DNA of 64,000 nucleotides, from contig OZ024936.1 of the NCBI GenBank assembly GCA_964017235.1, positions 32,572,040 to 32,636,039 of the forward strand, in the 5' to 3' direction. Source of the stretch: Sabellastarte sp. h YS-2021 (taxonomy: Eukaryota; Annelida; Polychaeta; Sabellida; Sabellidae). A model generated the notes under the pieces. It worked only from the letters and a program-made list of their open reading frames with translations, was not told where the DNA came from and did not search any database. Positions 11,501-23,180 of this stretch are shown piece after piece. The position numbers and the translations under genes are program-made. Position 1 is the first letter of the stretch. Each line of letters begins with the position of its first letter.

Positions 11501-12325
11501 TAAATGCAATATCCTCGTTCGACCATGAAGAAGGGGTCCAAAGGTCAAATCTGACCATACCAAAAGATTCCCAGCCAAAGAATTTAGGATGGTTTACCAT
11601 CCCAAACCTCTCGGACCAATAATAAGTGAGTCATAGGCACTTTTTAAGTTTGGCTATCCTTGTTTGACCTTGAAGGAGGGGATCCAAGGTCAAATCCGAC
11701 CACACAAAAAAATTCCCAGCCCATGATTTCCTGTAGCTTGTTTACCATCCCAAACTTGTAGGACCAATAATAAGCAAGTTCTAAGCAATTGTAAGTTTGG
11801 CTATCCTCAACTGCCCTTGAAGGAGGGGTCCCAGGTCAAATCTGACCACACCAAAAGAATCCCAGCCCATGATTTCCTATATGTTGGTTTACCATCCCAA
11901 ACCTCCAAGACCAATAATACGCGAGTAAAAAGCACTTTAAGTTTGGCTATCTTCGTTTGACCTGGAAGGAGGGGTCTAAGGTCAAATCCGACCACACCAA
12001 AAGATTCCCAGCCCATGATTTTCTATAGGTTGGTTTTCCATTCGAAACCTCTAGGACCAATAATAAGTGAGTTATAAGCACTTTTAAGTTTGGCTATCCT
12101 CATTTGACCTTGAAGGAGGGGTCCATGGTGAAATCCGACCACACCAAAAAATTCTCAGCTCATGATTTTCTATAGGTTGGTTTTCATTCCAACCTCTGGG
12201 ACCAATAATAAGCAAGTTATAAGCACTTTTATGTTTGGCTATCCTTATTTGACCTTGAAGGAGGGTTCCAAGGTCAAATCGGACCATATTAACAGATTCC
12301 CAGCCCATGATTTCCTACAGGTTGG
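11501..12325 (+). repeat. 147-bp satellite, about 5.5 units
   Basis: GACCAATAATAA recurs at 11614, 11762, 11909, 12055 and 12200, a period of 145-148 bp. Other landmarks are TTTGACCTTGAAGGAGGGGT, AAATC(C/T)GACCACACC and CCCAGCCCATGATTT. At about 12325 it passes directly into the 155-bp array, which suggests recombination between arrays inside one element. Confidence 0.92.
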
Positions 12326-15300
12326 ATACAATGATTTACTCAACAGTGAGAACTTGAAAGAAGCTATTGCTCAGCTATCCCATGACATAGAGGTCTGCAA
12401 TTTCACTATGTTATAGCTGACCAAAACGTCTGTGAATAACATATTTAACAAAATACTCTAAATGTAATAATTTTCAAGTTACAACTGATTTACTCAAGAG
12501 TGAGAACCTCAAAGTAACTATTACTCAGCTATGCAATGAGCTACATGTCTGAATTTTTGCTCTGTTATAGCTGACCTAAAAGTAGGTGAACAACATATTT
12601 AAGCAAAATACTGTAAATGCAATAGTTTTCAAGTTACAACTGATTTACTCAATAGTGAGAACCAGAAAATAGCTATTGCTCCGCTATGCCATGAGCTATA
12701 GGTCTGTAATTTCACTATGTTATAGCTAACCCAAAAGTAGGTGAACAATATATTTTAACAAAATACTCCAAATGCAATATTTTTCAAGTTATAGCTGATT
12801 TACTCAACAGTCAGTGCCTGAGAATAGCTATTGCTCAGTTGTGCCATGAGCTACAGGTCTGTAATTTCACTATGTTATAGCTGACCCAAAAGTAGCTGAA
12901 TAACATATTTGCACAAATTTCTGTAAAGGCAATAGTTTTCCAATTACAACTGATTTACTCAACAGTGAGAACTTCAAAGTAGCTATTACTCAGCTATGCA
13001 ATGAGCCACAGGTCTGGAACTTCACTATGTTATAGCTGACCCCAAAATAGGTGAATAACATATGCAACAAAATACTCTAAATGCAATAGTTTTCAAGTTA
13101 TAAGTGATTTACTCAACAGTGATAACCTAAAAGTAGCTATTACTCAGCTATGCCATGAGCTACAGGTCTGAAATTTTACTATGTTATAGCTGACCCAAAA
13201 GTAGCTGAATAACATATTTATACTAAATTCTCTAAATGCAATAATTTTCAAATTACAAGTGATTTACTCAACATTGAGAACTTCAAAGTAGCTATTACTC
13301 AGCTATGCAATGAGTCACAGGTCTGGAACTTCACTATGTTATAGCTGACCCCAAAATAGGTGAATAACATATTGAAACAAAATACTCTAAATGCAATAAT
13401 TTCCAAGTTATAAGTGATTTACTCAACAGTGATAACCTAAAAGTAGCTATTACTCAGCTATGCCATGAGCTACAGGTCTGAAATTTTACTATGTTATAGC
13501 TGACCCAAAAGTAGGTGAACAACATATTTAAGCAAAATACTCTAAATGCAATAGTTTTCAAGTTACAACTGATTTACTCAATAGTGATGACCTAAAAGTA
13601 GCTATTACTCAGCTATGCCATGAGCTACAGGTCTGAAATTTTACTATGTTATAGTTGACCCAAATGTAGCTGAATAACATATTTATACTAAATTCTCTAA
13701 ATGCAATAGTTTTGCAATTACAACTGATTTACTCAATAGTGAGAACCTCAAAGTAGTTATTACTCAGCTATGCAATGAGCTACAGGTCTGAAATTTCACT
13801 ATGTTATAGCTGACCCAAAAGTAGGTGAACAACACATTTAAGCAAAATACTGTAAATGCAATAGTTTTCAAGTTACAACTGATTTACTCAATAGTGATGA
13901 CCTAAAAGTAGCTATTACTCAGCTATGCCATGAGCTACAGGTCTGAAATTTTACTATGTTATAGCTGACCCAAAAGTAGCTGAATAACATATTTATACCA
14001 AATTCTCTAAATGCAATAGTTTTCAAATTACAAGTGATTTACTCAACATTGAGAACTTCAAAGTAGCTATTACTCAGCTATGCAATGAGTCACAGGTCTG
14101 GAACTTCACTATGTTATAGCTGACCCCAAAATAGGTGAATAACATATTGCAACAAAATACTCTAAATGCAATAGTTTTCAAGTTATAAGTGATTTACTCA
14201 ACAGTGATAACCTAAAAGTAGCTATTACTCAGCTATGCCATGAGCTACAGGTCTGAAATTTTACTATGTTATAGCTGACCCAAAAGTAGCTGAATAACAT
14301 ATTTATACTAAATTCTCTAAATGCAATAATTTTCAAATTACAAGTGATTTACTCAACATTGAGAACTTCAAAGTAGCTATTACTCAGCTATGCAATGAGT
14401 CACAGGTCTGGAACTTCACTATGTTATAGCTGACCCCAAAATAGGTGAATAACATATTGAAACAAAATACTCTAAATGCAATAATTTCCAAGTTATAAGT
14501 GATTTACTCAACAGTGATAACCTAAAAGTAGCTATTACTCAGCTATGCCATGAGCTACAGGTCTGAAATTTTACTATGTTATAGCTGACCCAAAAGTAGG
14601 TGAACAACATATTTAAGCAAAATACTCTAAATGCAATAGTTTTCAAGTTACAACTGATTTACTCAATAGTGATGACCTAAAAGTAGCTATTACTCAGCTA
14701 TGCCATGAGCTACAGGTCTGAAATTTTACTATGTTATAGTTGACCCAAATGTAGCTGAATAACATATTTATACTAAATTCTCTAAATGCAATAGTTTTGC
14801 AATTACAACTGATTTACTCAATAGTGAGAACCTCAAAGTAGTTATTACTCAGCTATGCAATGAGCTACAGGTCTGAAATTTCACTATGTTATAGCTGACC
14901 CAAAAGTAGGTGAACAACACATTTAAGCAAAATACTGTAAATGCAATAGTTTTCAAGTTACAACTGATTTACTCAATAGTGATGACCTAAAAGTAGCTAT
15001 TACTCAGCTATGCCATGAGCTACAGGTCTGAAATTTTACTATGTTATAGCTGACCCAAAAGTAGCTGAATAACATATTTATACCAAATTCTCTAAATGCA
15101 ATAGTTTTCAAATTACAAGTGATTTATTCAACATTGAGAACTTCAAAGTAGCTATTACTCAGCTATGCAATGAGTCACAGGTCTGGAACTTCACTATGTT
15201 ATAGCTGACCCCAAAATAGGTGAATAACATATTGAAACAAAATACTCTAAATGCAATAATTTCCAAGTTATAAGTGATTTACTCAACAGTGATAACCTAA

Positions 15301-17480
15301 AAGTAGCTATTACTCAGCTATGCCATGAGCTACAGGTCTGAAATTTTACTATGTTATAGCTGACCCAAAAGTAGGTGAACAACATATTTAAGCAAAATAC
15401 TCTAAATGCAATAGTTTTCAAGTTACAACTGATTTACTCAATAGTGATGACCTAAAAGTAGCTATTACTCAGCTATGCCATGAGCTACAGGTCTGAAATT
15501 TTACTATGTTATAGTTGACCCAAATGTAGCTGAATAACATATTTATACTAAATTCTCTAAATGCAATAGTTTTGCAATTACAACTGATTTACTCAATAGT
15601 GAGAACCTCAAAGTAGTTATTACTCAGCTATGCAATGAGCTACAGGTCTGAAATTTTACTATGTTATAGCTGACCCAAAAGTAGGTGAACAACATATTTA
15701 AGCAAAATACTGTAAATGCAATAGTTTTCAAGTTACAACTGATTTACTCAATAGTGATGACCTAAAAGTAGCTATTACTCAGCTATGCCATGAGCTACAG
15801 GTCTGAAATTTTACTATGTTATAGCTGACCCAAAAGTAGGTGAACAACATATTTAAGCAAAATACTGTAAATGCAATAGTTTTCAAGTTACAACTGATTT
15901 ACTCAATAGTGATGACCTAAAAGTAGCTATTACTCAGCTATGTCATGAGCTACAGGTCTGAAATTTTACTATGTTATAGCTGACCCAAAAGTAGCTGAAT
16001 AACATATTTATACGAAATTCTCTAAATGCAATAGTTTTCCAATTACAACTGATTTACTCAATAGTGAGAACTTCAAAGTAGCTATTACTCAGCTATGCAA
16101 TGAGCCACAGATCTGAAACTTCACTATGTTATAGCTGATCCCAAAATAGGTGAATAACATATTGAAACAAAATACTCTAAATGCAATAATTTCCAAGTTA
16201 TAAGTGATTTACTCAACAGTGATAACCTAAAAGTAGCTATTACTCAGCTATGCCATGAGCTACAGGTCTGAAATTTTACTATGTTATAGCTGACCCAAAA
16301 GTAGCTGAACAACATATTTAAGCAAAATACTCTAAATGCAATAGTTTTCAAGTTACAACTGATTTACTCAATAGTGATGACCTAAAAGTAGCTATTACTC
16401 AGCTATGCCATGAGCTACAGGTCTGAAATTTTACTATGTTATAGTTGACCCAAATGTAGCTGAATAACATATTTATACTAAATTCTCTAAATGCAATAGT
16501 TTTGCAATTACAACTGATTTACTCAATAGTGAGAACCTCAAAGTAGTTATTACTCAGCTATGCAATGAGCTACAGGTCTGAAATTTCACTATGTTATAGC
16601 TGACCCAAAAGTAGGTGAACAACATATTTAAGCAAAATACTGTAAATGCAATAGTTTTCAAGTTACAACTGATTTACTCAATAGTGATGACCTAAAAGTA
16701 GCTATTACTCAGCTATGCCATGAGCTACAGGTCTGAAATTTTACTATGTTATAGCTGACCCAAAAGTAGGTGAACAACATATTTAAGCAAAATATTGTAA
16801 ATGCAATAGTTTTCAAGTTACAACTGATTTACTCAATAGTGATGACCTAAAAGTAGCTATTACTCAGCTATGCCATGAGCTACAGGTCTGAAATTTTACT
16901 ATGTTATAGCTGACCCAAAAGTAGCTGAATAACATATTTATACGAAATTCTCTAAATGCAATAGTTTTCCAATTACAACTGATTTACTCAATAGTGATAA
17001 CTTCAAAGTAGCTATTACTCAGCTATGCAATGAGCCACAGATCTGAAACTTCACTATGTTTTAGCTGATCCCAAAATAGGTGAATAACATATTGAAACAA
17101 AATACTCTAAATGCAATAGTTTCCAAGTTATAAGCCATTTACTCAACAGTGATAACCTAAAAGTAGCTATTACTCAGCTATGCCATGAGCTACAGGTCTG
17201 AAATTTTACTATGTTATAGCTGACCCAAAAGTAGCTGAATAACATATTTATACGAAATTCTCTAAATGCAATAGTTTTGAAGTTATAAGCGATTTACTCA
17301 ACAGTGATAACGTAAAAGTAGCTATTACTCAGCTATGCCATGAGCTACAGGTCTAAAATTTTACTATGTTATAGCTGACCCAAAAGTAGCTGAATAACAT
17401 ATTTATACGAAATTCTCTAAATGCAATAGTTTTTAAGTTACAAGTGATTCTACTCATGATGGAAGTTACTGAAAAGCCCA
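12326..17480 (+). repeat. 155-bp satellite array, about 33 units, with higher-order structure
   Basis: GATTTACTCAA recurs every 154-155 bp from 12333 (12333, 12487, 12642, 12797, 12952 and so on). Each unit has GTAGCTATTACTCAGCTATG, GAGCTACAGGTCTGAAA and ATGTTATAGCTGACCC. Variant units repeat in blocks: the ACATTGAGAACTTC variant is at about 13271, 14046, 14356 and 15131, with spacings of 775, 310 and 775, that is five- and seven-unit blocks. The array lies in intron 2 of the Patched-like gene. Confidence 0.95.
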
Positions 17481-18050
17481 AAAGTAGCTATTACTCACTT
17501 AGCTATTGAGACAGGCACCCAACTTACTCACCATATTGTAGCTATGAAAAAAGTAGCTGAATAACATATTTTAACAAAATGCTCTAGATGCAACAGTTTT
17601 CAAGTTATAAATGATTTTGTGCATGATTTCATGAATGTTAATGCATTAAAAATTATTAAAAAAATTTATTAAAAAAAAAGTAAGACAGATCCAGGTCTCA
17701 TACTCACACAAGAGAATCTACCTGTGGCCTAGTACATATATGCAAGATATGAGAGAAATCCCTGCAATAGTCACTGAGAAAATTGTGATTAAGTGTTGAA
17801 ATTTTCACACTTTTGGTGGGGGTACCCCCCTTGTAATGTCTCTAGCAAACAGACGAACAGACAGATTTGCATGCCTTGAACAATTTTTCATCCTCGATAG
17901 ATAAGGTATCTTTTAAAAAAAACAGCACGTCTCTAGGCCTTGTAGTTTTGGAGGAGAAGTTGTTCACGCGGACGCGGACGCGGACGCGGACGCCCACGCC
18001 GCAGAGTGACGACATAATGCCAGCTGACTGACAAGTCAGCTGACATAAAA
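17481..18050 (+). mobile_element. Right tail of the array-bearing element
   Basis: A last diverged unit (to about 17665) is followed by a non-repeated tail shared with 9010-9340. It ends in a (GCGGAC)n run at 17967-17990 and a hairpin, CAGCTGAC (18021-18028) against GTCAGCTG (18035-18042). This looks like the right end of a mobile element for which the 11.5-17.5 kb arrays are cargo. Confidence 0.65.
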
Positions 18051-18059
18051 AGTCGGGGA

Positions 18060-19505
18060 GAAAAAAAATATGACAATTCAACAGCAGAATGACAGCATTA
18101 ATTAGTACATTAACGTTATGAAGCTGTAAAATTTATTAAATGAAGTATAGGTGTCAAAGCAGATAGCACAATTAGGTAAAGGTACATGTAACAATAAGTT
18201 GCAGTAATCCACACACCTTAAAGTTTATGACAGGAGAAATGTATCTCAAAAATTGCAGTAGAAAACTAGCAGAACCAAGGTCAAAGGGCAGACCATGAGA
18301 CTGCACATCTACAACCTCAAACCCATACACCTATCAAGGAACAATCAGAGATATAGCCTTGATAAGAGTTTAAAGGTCAAGGTCACTATGGCAAGGACAA
18401 AAGTCAAATCAAGTCACATCATAATAATGCATACCTACATCCCCAACCAATGTCCTTACCAAGTACCTACATCCAACATCTCATGGATTATGAACTGTAG
18501 CCCATTGTATTATGCCACATTTTAATACCTTTATAAAGGTCAATTAAAGTTTGATTTTGTTGATTTCTTTGAATAATTAAAGTTTGCTTGGCTTTCTTTA
18601 TTTTGGCAGAGTCTGTGAAGTTCGCTTGGCTAATAAATGTTTCTGATTGCTATGTGAGAGGAGCGACATCTACTTGCCTTATCCAACATAGGTGTGGACA
18701 TTGGACAACAGTATCAACTAGTTTTCCATGGACTGTCAATAAGCACACAAGAATAAGGTTGTGCACATCGTTTATTTATAATAATCCATTCTGATGTATC
18801 TGATGTTTCAGTCACACAATTACAGTTCACGCGTATCCAATAACTGTTTCCTTGATAATTCATTCTGTTATACTTTAATAATAATATAACATTTCATTTG
18901 ATTTCAGATATATGTATGAACATCCAAGTACAATTACACTTTATTAATACAAACACAAATTTTAGTATCAAATGTCTTAAATGTAAAGTTAAATTATTAA
19001 ATATTTGAAGTTCAATCATAAATATGGAAGTAGAAATAATGTCTAATTTCCAAATAAAGAATTTAATTAACTTAGAATAAGAAATTCAGAACTGAATTTC
19101 TACATGGCCAAATGGAATTTAGATGCTATCTCTCCTGATGTTAATCCTAATCTGCTCTGTGTATGAAAAGTATCTCTGTAAGAAATACACAATGAATGTC
19201 TAGCTTGCAAAACTGTGATTGGTCGGATTGTCAATGTGCTGTCTGGAAAGATTTGGTGTGTGAGGTAAAGAGAGACAGGGAGAGAGAGAGAGCTGTTCAA
19301 AATTACTGGGCTGTGGTTACCATTACTAAGATAGGAATAGCAACGTATTGGTTGAATTTCACCACTTGTGTGTTGTTTTTCTCCTAATTAGTGACAGATA
19401 CGTACGTCAGTACACCATACAAGATTTTCTCCCCAACTGACCACCCATCCAGCCAGGTGCCATGGTTGAAAACAATACCTGCAAAGCCTTTAAAGGCTGG
19501 GGCTA
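18060..19505 (+). mobile_element. Pearl-like element, right portion (copy D)
   Basis: Begins in the middle of the family consensus (GACAATTCAACAGCAGAATG) and has core units at 18270-18500. It ends with CCATGGTTGAAAACAATACC, then CAAAGCCTTTAAAGGCTGGG as the right hairpin. About 0.9 kb (18520-19420) of unrelated AT-rich sequence lies before the tail and may be a further insertion. Confidence 0.6.
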
Positions 19506-19599
19506 AAAATTACTGACATTCCTCTTTCAGTTAATATGTCTGCTTGTCTCAGTAAATGCAACTACCTTACTTTGTAAATTGTGACACCTAATCACTTAC

Positions 19600-19849
19600 T
19601 GCACCCAGCACCGAAGGATCCAATACATTCTCAGCCTCCACAATCATCGATTCAAATCTCAGGTAATCAGGAGGGTAGTTGTCATCAATCCATTGTCGGT
19701 GTTCTTGTGCCACTGAATCAGCAGGAACCCACAGATTTCCAGGCTGAGCTTCCTGATAGAAAAATGAAATGCCAGCACCAAAAACGCCTGTGCACAACAA
19801 ACATACGGCCAATGTAGGAAGCGGATACTTGCCAATAGTATGTCCCAAC
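19600..19849 (-). CDS. Patched/SSD-family protein, exon 2 (first membrane helix and start of first outer loop)
   Basis: A 250-nt exon between acceptor TTTCAAG|G and donor GCA|GTAAGTG. It enters with one base completing a codon and leaves in phase 0. It encodes RLGHTIGKYP, then a hydrophobic helix (LPTLAVCLLCTGVFGAGISF), then the start of a large extracytoplasmic loop with LWVPADSVAQEHRQ, followed about 30 residues later by the ENVLDPSVLGA motif. The family pattern, from general knowledge, is a helix, then L-W/Y-x-P-x-D-S, then a conserved VL(T/D)P motif. The family includes Patched, PTCHD and NPC1-type sterol or lipid handling proteins; the substrate of this one cannot be told. Introns of 9.2 and 12.5 kb flank it. 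Confidence 0.87.
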
Positions 19850-20639
19850 CTTGAAAGGAAAAAGAAACATAATACCATGTGAACATGAATCCTCAAAATA
19901 AAGTCAGCTCTTGTTTTTGCATTTTCATAACAAAAATGCCCTCTTTTATAACCCATATATTTATTATATATATATTTTCCACTTGCCCAGTAATTATATG
20001 GTCAAGTACACCTAATATACACACATGGTTTATCAACTTACCAAATACAGTTTCTAAATATCTTTCTAATTGCATAAGAATAATTTCTAATGTTAAATAT
20101 GGGCCTGAATAGTTTCGTTACTGACAGAGTCTATTGTTAAACATAAACAATAGCAAATGTTTTCATACAACTCATATTGCTAATTTAATACAAATTAGCT
20201 ATCTAAATTTAACAGACTGGTTACGGAAAAAAGTGGTATTAATTTTTATGTGCTAATTTTTGATACCACATAGGTCAGCATGAAGTGGGTCAATTTTTAT
20301 GTTGTTTTTTTTTCAGTGTAAAAACTAAATTATCTAGAAACATGATATTTGGTTGGACTGTAGAAGAAAGTGTCAGAAGTAACATTATGTTAGATAGAAA
20401 TTTCGACATAACCTGCTTTTAACAAATAAAAATCAGTGCAAGAAATTAAAACCAACCCATCCCCCACCCCCTACCCCTGTGTCTGCAACTTGTAAACTAT
20501 TCTCATGGACCTATATCTCTCTACAGTGACACATCTAAATGTCCTTTAACTTAAGAAAACTTTTTATAATTTTTTTCCTGATCACCAAAATAGAATACAA
20601 CATAAAACCATTTATTCTTTAGCACTTGACAGGTCCAGG

Positions 20640-20815
20640 TTGGTATATTAGGTTAATCAGTTTAATTGCCATCTAATCACAGGCTATCACCTCTGTGTGG
20701 GTTTGACTCCCACAAGTGACAAATGCTGCGGGCCTGTCCCAATATGACCCTGGCTGTGAAACGGGACATAAAACCCCAACTTTGAACCATGACTGGACCT
20801 GCATAGAACCTGTTG
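20640..20815 (+). mobile_element. Degenerate tRNA-derived SINE
   Basis: A B-box-like GGGTTTGACTCCCAC is followed about 90 bp on by a GACATAAAACCCCAAC tail like those of invertebrate SINEs. The A box and target duplication are not clear. It touches the 5' edge of the LINE segment. Confidence 0.45.
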
Positions 20816-20834
20816 AGCTGCCACCACTGTAGCC

Positions 20835-21490
20835 AGGTACATGTTATTATTGTTCGAGCTAGGGCTAAGTGGGTACAGGAAGGCAATTTAAATAGTAAAT
20901 TGTTTTTAAATCTTGAAAAGCAAAGACAAAGCATTTATGTTATTCATGAGGTTAAAACTGTCAATGACAATGTAACAACTGATAATAATATTTTAACTTA
21001 TACAGTTAAGTTCTATGAAAACCTTTATACAGTAAGACAACTATTTCAAAGGAAGCAATTGAAAGTTACTTTCAAAAGCTAAGACCAGAAAATGTTCTAT
21101 CTCAAAATGATATGGTTATGTGTGACAAAATTATTAATGAAAATGAACTGTCTCTTGTCATTAAGAACTTTTAAAAAGATAATTCTCCGGGGCTGGATGG
21201 CTTAACTGGTGAATTTTATCAAAAGTTCTGGGAGAAACTTAAATCATTGTACATAAATATGATTACAGAGTCTTTTTAAAAAGGTATTTTGCCTAGCAGT
21301 ATCAAGGAATCTGTTATAACTCTGATTTTTAAGTCAGGGGACCATGCACTCGCTACTGTTAAAAAATTATAAACCTATAAGTTAAAAAATTATGACCACA
21401 ACATTCTAGGATTCACTTTAGCAAATCAAATGCAAAATGTTATATCAAAACTTGTTTCACCAGATCAAAGCGGGTATTACTAATATATTA
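20835..21490 (+). pseudogene. Tx1/L1-like LINE, segment 1 (linker and start of reverse transcriptase)
   Basis: Decayed ORF2 with several stops and frame changes. Readable blocks are ARAKWVQEGNLNSKLFLNLE (the linker before the reverse transcriptase), then DNSPGLDGLTGEFYQKFW, then SPDQSGY, all in the order found in Tx1/L1-clade LINEs. It ends abruptly at SPDQSGY, where the family continues with a G-R-x-I-x-x-N-x-R-L motif. That motif appears at about 26090, so the two segments were one element. It is antisense to the Patched-like gene, in its intron 1. Confidence 0.82.
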
Positions 21491-22827
21491 ATAAAATAGC
21501 ATCAGAGATGCCCATACCCCACAGCCTGGGGATATAATAGTTTTCAACACCATGAGATATAAAAGTGAAACAGTACACAGATTGGGATACTTTCAGACCA
21601 GTGTCAGTGTCCAAAAATGTTTAAGTAGAGAAAATAACATCTAATGTGGGTGTTCCACCACACGACTAAGGCTCCCGATTAAGGGTTTTGGGGGGTCGGT
21701 TTGAAATATTTGCTTAGTCCCAGACCTTCTGTAAGGGTCGGTTGTTGTCGGTTGGGGCCGTGTGAAAAATCAAAAAGTTTGATATTTCTCACGACTACAA
21801 CCGATTCATATTTCCCGCCCTCAACAAAATGTCCAGTCCCAGGCCTCCTCAGGCCTCCTCAGACCCAAATTTACACAGTCGTGTGTTGTCCCAGGCCGCC
21901 TGCGACCCTTAGTCCCAGACCTCCGTAGCTTAGTCCCAGGAGGCCGGTTGTTAATCCCAGACTCAAATATGATGCGTATGAATTTCATGTGTGTGAAAGT
22001 GGGTCGGTAGCATTAGTCCCCGGAAGCCTCAGACTGTCTGCGGTGTCCTGGTCCTTTTCAGGGCCACTAAATCTTCAAAAAACAATTACTAGTATTCAGC
22101 TACAAGTTATTCCAATTCCCCTCCCAAAACAAAAAAGTTCAGTACAAATACTTATCACAAGAAAAAAAAAGTTAAAGTCCAACACCTACACCACCCCAAA
22201 CATGAAACAAATAACCCATGGTACCACACATAACAAAAAAGGCCACATAAAAAAAAATTAAAAATAACTCCTAATATGGCCATTAATCAGCCCATTTTTA
22301 GATTAAAATCCATGGGATAGTTTAAAATCTGTAATTGAAAAGTCCAACACTTACACCTTCCCTAGAGTTAAAAGGCATTATTACATACTTGCCAACCCAC
22401 AAACAGACAAACCCAATACCAAACATAACCCCCAAATAACAAACCCAGTAGAAACCCAAGATCCAACTACCAATAATGAATAAACCCAACCCCAGTAACC
22501 ACCAACCAAGAAACACAAAAACCCAAAATTAAATAGAACCCATGGCAACGAACTGACAAACTATTTTGCAAACACAATCCCCAATTATCGAAAACAAAAC
22601 TAGTTTTATGGTTATATTTTCCACATTTTTGTGATTAGAAGTGAAGACTTAAAATTGAAGATTTCCATAAAAACATTTCTGCTACAAATAAATTTCCAAC
22701 CCATGAATAAAAACAAATTGGTGAAATTAGGAGGTGGATTTCCAAATATATAAAAAATAATTCATTTTAGGATATTATGTGTGACTTTGTGTTTGGCTCT
22801 TGGTTAACACTGGGTTTGTATGATTGT

Positions 22828-23062
22828 TGGGTAACTTCTGTTTGTCCGTCTGAAAAAGTTATGTGTGGCATGGGGTTTGTCTGTTTGTCCGTCTGAAAAA
22901 GTTATGTTTGGCATGGGGTTTGTCTGTTTGTCCGTCTGAAAAAGTTATGTTTGGCATGAGGTTTGTTTGTTTGTCCGTCTGAAAAAGTTATGTTTGGCAT
23001 GGGGTTTGTCTGTTTTTCTGTCTGTACAAGTTATGTTTGGCATGGGGTTTGTCCGTCTGTAG
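22828..23062 (+). repeat. 43-bp tandem repeat inside the Harbinger element
   Basis: About five units containing TTTGTCCGTCTGAAAAAGTT and ATGTTTGGCATGGGG. TGGGGTTTG-type boxes fall at 22871, 22914 and 22957, a period of 43 bp. It is downstream of the transposase stop and non-coding. Confidence 0.9.
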
Positions 23063-23096
23063 CAAGCATAGCTGATTAATTGTTTTTGGTACAATT

Positions 23097-23168
23097 GGTA
23101 GTCCTGAAAAGGACTGTTTGGTAGTCCTGAAAAGGACTGTTACAGTTAGTCCTGAAAAGGACTGTTTA
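23097..23168. repeat. Three short hairpins, AGTCCTGAAAAGGACT
   Basis: The self-complementary word AGTCCTGAAAAGGACT occurs three times within about 70 bp just after the end of the transposase frame, in the position of its 3' end. It may act in RNA 3' end formation; this is inference. Confidence 0.7.
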
Positions 23169-23180
23169 CTGCAACAGGAC

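Noticed and set aside
12326..17480. CRISPR-like regular repeats
   Set aside because: Units are contiguous 155-bp monomers without unique spacers, in animal DNA with introns.
17967..17999. Telomere-like or coding (GCGGAC)n run
   Set aside because: A short microsatellite within an element tail; the peptide repeat in its frame is accidental.
19588..19956. The full 122-codon frame as one protein
   Set aside because: Only 19600-19849 is exon; the rest reads into introns across clear splice sites.
22322..22516. A partner protein of the Harbinger element (64-codon minus frame)
   Set aside because: The sequence is a run of hydrophobic residues from repetitive AT/CA-rich DNA, with no Myb/SANT motif.
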